Shown: piece after piece, positions 9,575 through 17,628 of the stretch | Numbering within the stretch: the stretch's first letter is position 1 | Layout of the letters: each line of letters opens with the position of its first letter | Source: Oscillospiraceae bacterium | GTDB lineage: Bacteria; Bacillota; Clostridia; Oscillospirales; Ruminococcaceae | NCBI GenBank assembly: GCA_017435045.1 | Contig: JAFSFT010000043.1 | Span: forward strand, 1-64,000 | Direction: 5' to 3' | DNA length: 64,000 nt | Made by a program: the position numbers and the translations under genes | Notes under the pieces: generated by a model | The model's database searches: none | What the model saw: only the letters and a program-made list of their open reading frames with translations | What the model was told of the DNA's origin: nothing

Positions 9575-10906
9575 TTATCTGAACTTTTTCCACTCTTTTT
9601 CAATGTATTTTGAAAGACCTTTATAGTATTTTTCATCATATGGCACAAAGAGATAAGCTTCGTTTTTATATTCCTCGCAGTTGTATTTTTCACTGCCCAG
9701 CACCTTTTCGGCATATTCATCCACGCAGTTGGGGTATCCCACTCTGCCGAATGCATAGAATTTATTTACAAAACGCTGTGCTTCTTTTTTGAAGTGGAAA
9801 CTGCGCAGACGTCCGCCGAATGCAGGAAATGTTGCAATAAGCTGACGGATATCGCTCTGCGGGTCGGTAATCAGCTTTTTGGCATCGGGCAGCATCTGTA
9901 TAAGCTTGTCGCTCAGCAAATCCTTTTCTGCCGCCCAGCGTAAAAACACTGCAAGGTGATTATAGCCGCTGTACTGCGGTGCCGAAAGCTGCATATTTTT
10001 TATCTTGTTTTCGTGGGTTCTGCCATCATCCAGAATTCTGCCCCAATACACGCCCTTGCGCCTGTTGTCAGTGTCCACGGCAACAGCACAGTTTTCCACA
10101 AGGTAGGCAATATTCTTTTCGGTAAGGCATACCATAACGTGACCTGAGTCGTAATCACCGATAGGTGTTACGTTTTCAGCAAACACCTCATAGGGAACAT
10201 CGTTGTCATCGGGCAGATGAACATAGTACCCCTTTAATTTTTCTATAGGACCATTGAGGGACACAGGCACACGTGGCAGCACCGTTGTAACATTGTCTCG
10301 CAGGATAAACAGGCCAAACACAGTGCCGTCCTTCATCTGATAGTATTTTGCATTGGCATAGAACACGTCCATGCTCTGCAGACGATGAAGCAGCTTTTCA
10401 AAGCCATCCAGCGTACCGCCCATCTCCTCCAGCTCGGCAGGGCCGATGGTTATCGGGTTAACTGCACCAAAAAGGATTACGCTGCGCTGGCTGCCCTCTT
10501 TTATTCTTTCCTCCACCATCTTTATTGCACCCTCGCTGGATGTGATGTTCTGCTGTGCCTTTATCCTTATATGTTCAAAGGGAACAATCTCATCGTCACA
10601 GATAAAGCTGTCGGTTCCAAACTTTTCGCAAAGCTTTTTCGCAAGGGAGTAGGCTGTGTCTATATCGGTTTTTGTGGCAGGCAATGGCATACGCATAGCC
10701 ACTGTGCTATCTTCCAGCCACACCTCAAAACCTCGTCCGATGGCATCCGGGGCATACATAACGGTAAATTTGCCAACCTGGTCAAAATCCAGACAGTAGT
10801 CATTGTCCATTGCTCCATAACCCAAATCTGCCATCCGTGCAATCTGTGGAATTGTTATTTTCTGTATATTGTCTTCCCGCTGTTTTATTCTGAATTCTAC
10901 CGCCAT
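9575..10906 (-). CDS. Conserved hypothetical protein, 443 residues
   Basis: I do not recognise a family. The protein is soluble, acidic to neutral and has no signal or membrane segment. It reads as two parts: an N-terminal alpha/beta region with many short strands (to about 290) and a C-terminal region rich in aromatic and basic residues ending in YKGLSKYIEKEWKKFR. A well-placed AAGGAGGG precedes the ATG, codon use is like the neighbours, and the frame is long and intact, so it is a real gene. It stands alone between the thioesterase and the accessory island. No function is proposed. Confidence 0.75.
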   Translation of the reverse strand: MAVEFRIKQREDNIQKITIPQIARMADLGYGAMDNDYCLDFDQVGKFTVMYAPDAIGRGFEVWLEDSTVAMRMPLPATKTDIDTAYSLAKKLCEKFGTDSFICDDEIVPFEHIRIKAQQNITSSEGAIKMVEERIKEGSQRSVILFGAVNPITIGPAELEEMGGTLDGFEKLLHRLQSMDVFYANAKYYQMKDGTVFGLFILRDNVTTVLPRVPVSLNGPIEKLKGYYVHLPDDNDVPYEVFAENVTPIGDYDSGHVMVCLTEKNIAYLVENCAVAVDTDNRRKGVYWGRILDDGRTHENKIKNMQLSAPQYSGYNHLAVFLRWAAEKDLLSDKLIQMLPDAKKLITDPQSDIRQLIATFPAFGGRLRSFHFKKEAQRFVNKFYAFGRVGYPNCVDEYAEKVLGSEKYNCEEYKNEAYLFVPYDEKYYKGLSKYIEKEWKKFR

Positions 10907-11386
10907 AACGCCCTCCTTGTTTCAGTATATTTTTTGAATATATTACAAATGGTATAATCATATTGTCTTTAACAGTAGTTATAAATAAGTATATCATATA
11001 CTTTGCCTTTTGCGAAAGAAAAGTTGGATTATACCGCAATATAAAAAGCTGTTGATATAATATATCTGTTTTCACATAAAAATCAGGAAAACGTCACATA
11101 ACCTTTAGACAGCCCTTATACATTTTGTCATATAATGTATATATAAAGATAATTCTGCATTTTTTTACAGACACAGCATACAATTTTGCAATAATTTTAC
11201 CCTTGATTTTATCTTGAAAATACGTAAAACGGGTGAAAACATGAACATTGGCAATGAAAGTACAGTTGCTGTTATATAAATAAAGATAATTGGATAATGT
11301 ACTGTCTCTTAATTCTGGTTTGCGTTCAATGAATTTTTCAAATTGGTTTCTTTTTACATAGTGGGTTCTCCCACAGTAGCAGGTTC
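10907..11386. other. 480-base AT-rich gap at the left edge of the accessory island
   Basis: No frame of useful length, RNA gene or transposon end is visible. The stretch is rich in A/T runs and probably holds the promoter of the minus-strand 443-residue gene and that of the FtsK-like gene. The left boundary of the island must lie here or just left of 11360, but no direct repeat shared with the right side was found by eye. Confidence 0.5.
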
Positions 11387-11428
11387 ATGCCTGCATCCCT
11401 TTTCGCTATCCCAGCTACAATAGCTGGG
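11361..11428 (+). repeat. Three tandem hairpins over the FtsK-like start
   Basis: Three perfect inverted repeats follow one another: GTGGG-ttct-CCCAC (11361-11374), GCAGG-ttcatg-CCTGC (11379-11394, containing the ATG start in its loop) and CCCAGCTA-caa-TAGCTGGG (11410-11428). The middle loop would bury the start codon in the mRNA. Confidence 0.75.
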
Positions 11429-12478
11429 GTAACTGTCTTTATATTCATTGTATATATTAACGGCTATGTAAAGCATAGCTGGAAATATTTCAATGACTTG
11501 TTCAGAGCTGGATTTTATAATTCAGCCTACGAAGTACCTATGCTCGTAAAATATCAGAAAGTCGACAATAACCGACAAATCTTGACTTTTGAAGGTGTCG
11601 GCTTTCCCAGAACCATATGGGAAGACCATCAGCAAGAACTGGAAGGAGTGTTTAAAGGATATATCGGTCAAATAAGAGAGATTGACCGAAGAAGCATTGA
11701 AATCGTTGTTGTTTCCAGTGAAAATGCATTTCAGAAAATTCTCTGGGATGACAGTAACATCGACTGGAACAACGATGCCCGTATCATTTTGGGCAAAGGT
11801 CTTGTGGAAGACATCTGGGTAGACATCGACAAAAGCCCGATGATTCTCATAGGCGGTTCAACTGGCTCTGGAAAAAGCGTACTGCTGAAAACTGTTCTGT
11901 GGCAGCACATCAAACGCAACAACGCCGTAATTATCGCCGACTTCAAGGGTGGCGTTGACTTTTCTGATGGCTGGCATCAGCTGACAGAGATTATCACTGA
12001 TGAAGAAAATCTACTCACGAAGCTGGAGGAAATTGCAAACGAACTGGAGAGCAGAAAGCAAATGTTCGTAACCCACAAGGTCAAGAATATCGGTGAGTAT
12101 CGAAAGAACATCAGCAGCGATATGCAGCGAATAATTTTCGCCTGTGATGAAATTGCAGAGCTGATGGATAAAACAGGGGCAACCAAAGAACGAAAAGCCC
12201 TGTTGGACGAAATTGAAATGCACATATCAACGATAGCCCGACAAGGTAGAGCATTTGGTATTCACCTTGTGCTTGCAACACAACGCCCAGATGCCAATAT
12301 ACTTTCAGGACAGATAAAAAACAACCTTGATTGCCGAGTCTGCGGCAAAGCAGATGCTACACTCTCTACCATTGTTGTAGGTGACGGCAAAGCACACGAA
12401 GCTATACCCAAAGACAGTCAAGGACGATTCATAGACCAGAACGGCACAGTGTTTCAAGGCTTCTACTTTGATTACTGA
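11387..12478 (+). CDS. FtsK/SpoIIIE-type DNA translocase-like ATPase of mobile-element type
   Basis: A 363-residue protein with one N-terminal hydrophobic segment (about 5-25) and an FtsK-type motor domain: Walker A GGSTGSGKSV (about 155-164), DFKGGVDFSD just after, Walker B IIFACDEIAELM (about 246-257) and ATQRPDAN with the Q/RP motif (about 300-307). It lacks the four-helix membrane domain and the gamma domain of housekeeping FtsK. Stand-alone proteins of this type are coupling ATPases of integrative conjugative elements. No relaxase or integrase adjoins it, so it looks like a remnant. The start region lies inside tandem hairpins and has no clear ribosome-binding site, so the N-terminus may be altered. 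Confidence 0.82.
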   Translation: MPASLFAIPATIAGVTVFIFIVYINGYVKHSWKYFNDLFRAGFYNSAYEVPMLVKYQKVDNNRQILTFEGVGFPRTIWEDHQQELEGVFKGYIGQIREIDRRSIEIVVVSSENAFQKILWDDSNIDWNNDARIILGKGLVEDIWVDIDKSPMILIGGSTGSGKSVLLKTVLWQHIKRNNAVIIADFKGGVDFSDGWHQLTEIITDEENLLTKLEEIANELESRKQMFVTHKVKNIGEYRKNISSDMQRIIFACDEIAELMDKTGATKERKALLDEIEMHISTIARQGRAFGIHLVLATQRPDANILSGQIKNNLDCRVCGKADATLSTIVVGDGKAHEAIPKDSQGRFIDQNGTVFQGFYFDY

Positions 12479-12492
12479 TACAATTACACACC

Positions 12493-12524
12493 AAGACTAC
12501 AGAATCGTTTCTGTGGTCTTTTTT
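12493..12524 (+). terminator. Rho-independent terminator after the FtsK-like gene
   Basis: AAGACTACAGAA and TTCTGTGGTCTT form a 12-bp stem with one G-T wobble around a TCGT loop, followed by TTTTCTT. Confidence 0.85.
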
Positions 12525-12527
12525 CTT

Positions 12528-12619
12528 CGTTAATTTAACGGAATATGACAACATTACATCTTTTGGCAATAAAAGTTGCCATCCAATTCCAATAAATAAA
12601 AATACACGTTAAATTAACG
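12528..12619. promoter_or_regulatory. Pair of 13-bp palindromic sites upstream of the restriction-modification gene
   Basis: CGTTAATTTAACG (12528-12540) and CGTTAAATTAACG (12607-12619) are exact reverse complements of each other. Each is also a 6-bp-arm palindrome with one central base. They bracket 66 bases about 90 bases before the methylase-nuclease start, as expected for a dimeric repressor that bridges two operators. This is an inference; no regulator gene is adjacent. Confidence 0.5.
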
Positions 12620-12711
12620 GCGAAAACGGATAAGTTACTGTTCTTCATTGAAATGGCTGAGGATGTGATGTTATAATATAAATATATTACACAAGTAAGG
12701 GGCATAGATTT

Positions 12712-15495
12712 ATGACCGACAAACAACAGAAACAAGCTGCTAAAGCATTTGCTGAATACTGGAAAGGCAAAGGCTATGAAAAAGGACAGAGCCAGCCGTT
12801 CTGGCTGGAACTTCTGCGCAATGTATATGGCGTTGAAAATCCTGCTCACTACATTTCCTTTGAAGACCAGGTGCATATCGACCACACCAGCTTTATAGAC
12901 GGATATATTGAAACTACCAAGGTTCTGATTGAACAGAAAAGTCTGGGTAAAGACCTGAACAAACCAATCAAACAGTCAGATGGCTCTCTGCTGAACCCGT
13001 TCCAACAGGCAAAGAGATATATTTCAGAACTGCCGCTTTCAAAGCATCCACGATATGTAATAACATCAAACTTTGAAAGCTTTTATATCTATGATATGGA
13101 AAAGCCTTACGGCGAACCTGAAATTATCAAATTGGAAAACCTGCCAGAAGAAGCATATCGTATGAATTTCCTTGTAAAAACAGACAGCGAAATTCTGAAA
13201 AAAGAACTGGATGTTTCAATTCAGGCTGGCGAACTGGTAGGCAAGATTTATGACGCATTGTATAAGCAGTACATAGACAAAGACAGCGAAGAAACATACA
13301 AAAGTCTGAATATGCTGTGTGTTCGTCTGGTTTTCTGCTTGTATGCAGAAGATAGCGGGCTGTTTGGCAGTCATACTATGTTCCACGATTATATCAAGGG
13401 CTTTGCAGTGAAAGATGTCCGCAAGGCTGTTATCGACCTGTTCAAAATACTGGACACAAAAGAAGAAGACCGCGACCCATATGACGCACCTGAACTACTG
13501 GCGTTTCCTTATGTAAATGGCGGTTTGTTTACTGATGAAAAAATCATAATTCCACAGTTTACACAGGAAATTGTTGACCTGCTGCTGCACAATGCCAGCG
13601 AAGATTTCAACTGGTCTATGATTAGTCCTACAATCTTCGGTGCGGTATTTGAAAGCACCCTGAACCCTGAAACCCGTCGCAGTGGTGGTATGCATTATAC
13701 CAGTCTGGAAAATATCCACAAAGTTATAGACCCACTGTTCCTTGATGACCTGAAAGCAGAATTTGCAGAAATACGGGAAATCAAGACAGATAAAACCAGA
13801 AAGCAAAAGCTGGAAGCATTCCAGAAAAAACTGGCGAGCCTTACATTTCTTGACCCTGCAGCAGGCTCTGGCAACTTCCTTACAGAAACATATCTGTCGC
13901 TGCGTCGTATTGAGAACGATGTTATCGGTATGTTGAACGATGGACAAGTTATGATGGGGGATGAAAAAATCAACCCTATCAAAGTATCTATCAATCAGTT
14001 CTATGGCATAGAAATCAACGACTTTGCCTGCACTGTTGCAAAGACTGCCCTGTGGATAGCTGAAGACCAGATGATGGACGAAACAAAGAAAGTTATCCAT
14101 ATGGAACTGGACTTCCTGCCTCTGAAATCATATGCAAATATTGTGGAAGCAAACGCTCTGCGTATTGATTGGGAAGATGTAGTGCCAAAAAATAAGCTGA
14201 ACTACATTATGGGTAATCCGCCGTTTGTAGGTGCAAGACTTATGTCAAAAGAGCAGAAATCTGATATGGAAAATGTTTTTGGTAAAGTTAAAAACATAGG
14301 AAATCTTGATTATGTTTCTGCTTGGTATAAATTAGCCGCAAATATGATGAAGGATACATCAATAAAAACAGCACTGGTATCAACAAACTCTATTACTCAA
14401 GGTGAACAAGTGCCTATATTGTGGAATGAATTATTCAAAGATAATATACACATCAATTTTGCATATAGAACATTTCGTTGGGATAGCGAAGCAAGCCTGA
14501 AAGCACAGGTGCACTGTGTTATAATTGGTTTTTCAAATGCTTTATCTGACGTTAAAATTTTATATTTTGCCGACAGAAAACAAATTGTTGATAACATTAA
14601 CCCGTATCTTGTTTCTGGGCCTAACGTTTTAATAGATAGTAGGAAAAAGGCAATATGTAGTGTGCCTGCGGTTGTTTTTGGAAATATGCCAAATGACAAT
14701 GGTTACTTGAGCCAATATACGGCTGAAGATAAAGCAAATGTAATATCAAAATATCCTGAAGCAGAAATAATGTTTAAGAGATTTGTAGGAGCAACAGAGT
14801 TTTTACACAATAAAGAACGATGGTGTTTGTGGTTAAAAGGTGTTTCTCCTGCATTAATTAATAAAGTTGTTCCTGTAAAAGAAGCTGTTGCTAACGTAAA
14901 AGCGATGAGAGAAAACAGTAGTCGTGAAGCAACACGAAAACTGGCTGCGACACCAACTTTATTTGGTGAAATAAGACAACCAAATAGCGAGTATATCATT
15001 ATTCCTGCCCACTCATCAGAAAACAGAAGGTATATCCCTTTAGGATTTATGACTCCTGACATAATAAGCAGTAACGCTAATCTGCTAATGGAAAGCGCTA
15101 CACTCTTCCATTTTGGTATAATGATGTCTAACGTTCACAATAGCTGGATAAGAACAGTCTGTGGCAGAATAAAAAGCGACTACAGGTATTCCGTTAATGT
15201 TGTTTACAACAATTTCCCTTGGCCTGATGTTACACCTGAACAGAAAGCCAAAATTGAACAGACAGCACAGGCTATCCTCGATGCCCGCGCAAAATACCCT
15301 GATAGCAGTCTGGCAGATTTGTATGACGAACTGACTATGCCACCTGAATTGCGCACAGCACATCAGAACAACGACAAAGCAGTTATGGAAGCTTATGGCT
15401 TCCGTATCACGGAAAACGGCAAACGCCGTTGGCTCACTGAAAGCGAAACAGTTGCTGAACTGATGAAAATGTATCAGGAGCTGATAGAAAAATAG
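12712..15495 (+). CDS. Type IIL (MmeI-like) single-chain restriction endonuclease-methyltransferase
   Basis: A 927-residue fused restriction-modification enzyme that both methylates and cleaves DNA, as in MmeI. Order of parts: a nuclease domain with D63 and E74-Q-K76 (a D-X10-EXK site), a helical spacer, a gamma-class adenine methyltransferase with motif I LDPAAGSGNF (about 379-388) and motif IV NPPF (502-505), then a target-recognition domain and the family-typical VVYNNFPWP (about 831-839) with a helical tail. The length matches MmeI. Codon use and G+C drop sharply after the NPPF motif and recover near NNFPWP, so the specificity part looks recently exchanged. AAGGGG precedes the ATG. Confidence 0.9.
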   Translation: MTDKQQKQAAKAFAEYWKGKGYEKGQSQPFWLELLRNVYGVENPAHYISFEDQVHIDHTSFIDGYIETTKVLIEQKSLGKDLNKPIKQSDGSLLNPFQQAKRYISELPLSKHPRYVITSNFESFYIYDMEKPYGEPEIIKLENLPEEAYRMNFLVKTDSEILKKELDVSIQAGELVGKIYDALYKQYIDKDSEETYKSLNMLCVRLVFCLYAEDSGLFGSHTMFHDYIKGFAVKDVRKAVIDLFKILDTKEEDRDPYDAPELLAFPYVNGGLFTDEKIIIPQFTQEIVDLLLHNASEDFNWSMISPTIFGAVFESTLNPETRRSGGMHYTSLENIHKVIDPLFLDDLKAEFAEIREIKTDKTRKQKLEAFQKKLASLTFLDPAAGSGNFLTETYLSLRRIENDVIGMLNDGQVMMGDEKINPIKVSINQFYGIEINDFACTVAKTALWIAEDQMMDETKKVIHMELDFLPLKSYANIVEANALRIDWEDVVPKNKLNYIMGNPPFVGARLMSKEQKSDMENVFGKVKNIGNLDYVSAWYKLAANMMKDTSIKTALVSTNSITQGEQVPILWNELFKDNIHINFAYRTFRWDSEASLKAQVHCVIIGFSNALSDVKILYFADRKQIVDNINPYLVSGPNVLIDSRKKAICSVPAVVFGNMPNDNGYLSQYTAEDKANVISKYPEAEIMFKRFVGATEFLHNKERWCLWLKGVSPALINKVVPVKEAVANVKAMRENSSREATRKLAATPTLFGEIRQPNSEYIIIPAHSSENRRYIPLGFMTPDIISSNANLLMESATLFHFGIMMSNVHNSWIRTVCGRIKSDYRYSVNVVYNNFPWPDVTPEQKAKIEQTAQAILDARAKYPDSSLADLYDELTMPPELRTAHQNNDKAVMEAYGFRITENGKRRWLTESETVAELMKMYQELIEK

Positions 15496-15538
15496 CAGAC
15501 TTATTTTGTGTGATTAAATATAAGAATGGGAGGTTCAT

Positions 15539-16867
15539 ATGTCAGGAAATATGTGTGAAAACAAAAAAGAATCTATGTTAAAACACACAAGAGACACCAT
15601 CATTTTTATGACAGCTTATGGCATTCATAATTTGAAACATAAATTTCATATTTTTCATAAAAAGAAAAATATAAAGGATTTATTACTTAAACACCACATT
15701 GAAGGAATATCATGTGAAGATTTATATATTTCTCGCAAAGGTAAAATTTCATATAAAATGATATATGATACAGTAAGCCAAACATCAAAATATGAATTTG
15801 ATGATAATTTAAAAAAAATGGTAGATGTAGACTCTGATTTTATTGATAAAATGATGTCTGTTCTTTCAATTTATCACACAGCACAACTATTGTTGGACAC
15901 TAGTCAGATTGATATTTCAATGTGTTTTAATTTGGAAAGTTTTTTAGTAATGCTCAATGATAAAATTTATCAGGTCGACCCTTTAGCATTTTATTTTAAC
16001 GAAGCTATCATTGTGAATTATGAACTGATTGATTTTGAAACATCTGACCCTTTAGACAGGAATTCAATATATGGTAGGGCTAATGATTTTAATATTTTGA
16101 AAGTTGATAAATTCAAATATTTTACTGATGAAGACTTTATAAATAGAGGTGAAAAAATATCGGATATAATTTTTGAAAATTTAATTTCTTTTTTAAATGA
16201 ATTAGTTAACAACAAATTAGAGATAGACGATTATACGTTTGTGCATAATAAGCTGGTATTATCAAATAATATCAATAATGCACAGTCTTATTTTCAGAAT
16301 GTTTTAAATATAGATATTCCTGATTATAATATTAAAAACATTTCCACAGTGAATAAATACAAATATTTTTCTGCAGAAAGTATGGGGATTGTAACCGATA
16401 TAAAAACTGATAACATTTCAAAAATATTAAATGATACATTGGTTCTTGAATCCTTAAAAGTATTTTTATTATTAAATATGATTCTCGACTATAATGTACA
16501 TCAAGAATTAAATGAAGTAATTGATAATCAAATACGAATCAAAAGTCTTTTTTATCCGTTGAATGTTCCTATAGTTACAGAAAATATGATAGATAATTTA
16601 AAACGCACACCATCATTTACGAAATTTGAACAAGCAGTAAATTATAAAATTGACACTTTGAAAATTTATCAAGAACGCTCAAAAGCTGAAAATGGTCGTC
16701 TAATGAATATATTATTGTATATACTTGCAGTATTTGGTAGTGTCCAAACCCTTCAAATATTAGATGATAACTTTAATATATCGATAAGGATAACAATATG
16801 GATTACAACAGCAGTATTTTTGATAGCTGGTATACGTTGGTTTATAACGGATAATAAAAACAAATGA
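15539..16867 (+). CDS. Unknown AT-rich membrane protein, 442 residues
   Basis: I do not recognise a family. A long, mostly soluble region rich in Asn, Asp, Ile and Lys (about 1-385) ends in an amphipathic helix and two membrane segments (about 388-405 and 416-434) with a short basic tail, so the bulk probably faces the cytoplasm. G+C is far below the neighbours: two sampled 60-base lines come to 17% and 23%. GGGAGG lies upstream of the ATG, 43 bases after the restriction enzyme, with no terminator between, so the two are probably one transcript. Position and membrane tail suggest an anti-phage or island function, but nothing proves it. Confidence 0.75.
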   Translation: MSGNMCENKKESMLKHTRDTIIFMTAYGIHNLKHKFHIFHKKKNIKDLLLKHHIEGISCEDLYISRKGKISYKMIYDTVSQTSKYEFDDNLKKMVDVDSDFIDKMMSVLSIYHTAQLLLDTSQIDISMCFNLESFLVMLNDKIYQVDPLAFYFNEAIIVNYELIDFETSDPLDRNSIYGRANDFNILKVDKFKYFTDEDFINRGEKISDIIFENLISFLNELVNNKLEIDDYTFVHNKLVLSNNINNAQSYFQNVLNIDIPDYNIKNISTVNKYKYFSAESMGIVTDIKTDNISKILNDTLVLESLKVFLLLNMILDYNVHQELNEVIDNQIRIKSLFYPLNVPIVTENMIDNLKRTPSFTKFEQAVNYKIDTLKIYQERSKAENGRLMNILLYILAVFGSVQTLQILDDNFNISIRITIWITTAVFLIAGIRWFITDNKNK

Positions 16868-16869
16868 TT

Positions 16870-16899
16870 AATGGCAGGAATTATCCTGCCATTTTTTTT
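16870..16899 (+). terminator. Terminator at the end of the restriction-modification transcript
   Basis: AATGGCAGGA and its complement flank a short loop and run into eight Ts. It closes the plus-strand pair and abuts the stop codon of the convergent DUF3846 gene. Confidence 0.9.
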
Positions 16900-17293
16900 A
16901 TTTTTCTGGATAAATGTAAATTGTCTGGTTCTTTATTAGAAAACGCTCTGGATATTTGAATAGCTCCAGATATTTCTGCAACAGGTCATCAGGCATACTT
17001 TCAAAGTTTTCGCTGGTGTATGGTGCATAGCAGATAAAGAAATCGCCTGCGATAATGTCGTAAATTTCGTTGCCTGCCGTTCCGTTCAGCTTCAATGCTC
17101 GGTTCAACGGCAAATTCATCAACTTGCCTTCATCATTGCATATCAAGGCAACCTCATCGTTGAACGGATAAATCGCCTGCATATAGCCACCGACTTCCGC
17201 CTGTAAAGATTTCAGTTCTGTTGAAATTTCTTTGATAAATGCCTGCTTGCCTGTTGGTACAGATACCACTTTGATTATTTTGTGTTTGCTCAT
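16898..17293 (-). CDS. DUF3846 domain protein
   Basis: A 131-residue soluble protein. The DUF3846 pattern is clear: LKSLQAEVGGYMQAI, then LICNDEGKLMNLPLNRAL, then NEIYDIIAGDFFICY. The domain is common in phages, plasmids and integrative elements and its role is not known. The frame is open for 69 more codons upstream, but AAGGAG stands 8 bases before the ATG at 17293 and the extension looks non-coding, so the shorter start is chosen. It is the rightmost gene of the island and supports the mobile-element reading. Confidence 0.82.
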   Translation of the reverse strand: MSKHKIIKVVSVPTGKQAFIKEISTELKSLQAEVGGYMQAIYPFNDEVALICNDEGKLMNLPLNRALKLNGTAGNEIYDIIAGDFFICYAPYTSENFESMPDDLLQKYLELFKYPERFLIKNQTIYIYPEK

Positions 17294-17481
17294 CTTTGTA
17301 TCTCCTTTCAGTTTCCCCATAGGGTTATTATCTCTGGGGTTCTTTGCCTGAAAAAAGAAACAAACAGCCAAACAGTCATCAGTCCGTGGAATAAAAGCAA
17401 AGCGATTATGCCGCCGAAAGCTGTTGATTGCTTTGGCAGCGTTGTATATAATGCGGCAAATCAGAACCCAGAGAAACAAAA

Positions 17482-17509
17482 AAGACGACCTTTTTTTCAA
17501 GGTCGTCTT
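17482..17509 (-). terminator. Minus-strand terminator left of lysS
   Basis: AAGACGACC and GGTCGTCTT form a 9-bp stem; on the minus strand the stem is followed by TTTTTTG. It can end lysS transcription, 120 bases beyond the lysS stop. Confidence 0.75.
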
Positions 17510-17525
17510 ATAAAAATCTTAAAAT

Positions 17526-17546
17526 TCGGGGTAAATCTGGGGTAAG
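17526..17546 (+). repeat. Two GGGGTAA direct repeats spaced 11 bases
   Basis: GGGGTAA occurs at 17528-17534 and 17539-17545, one helical turn apart, at the right border of the island. Short repeats spaced like this resemble arm-type binding sites of tyrosine integrases. No integrase gene remains, so the role is an inference. Confidence 0.35.
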
Positions 17547-17628
17547 CTGGTTATTTTGTTATAAACAAACATTAACTATTGTTGCAATAAATTAGCAAAT
17601 CTTTGGATTTACATAGATTTTTAATTCA

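Noticed and set aside
17294..17500. Upstream extension of the DUF3846 gene (69 codons)
   Set aside because: A strong AAGGAG site precedes the internal ATG and the extension has non-protein-like composition.
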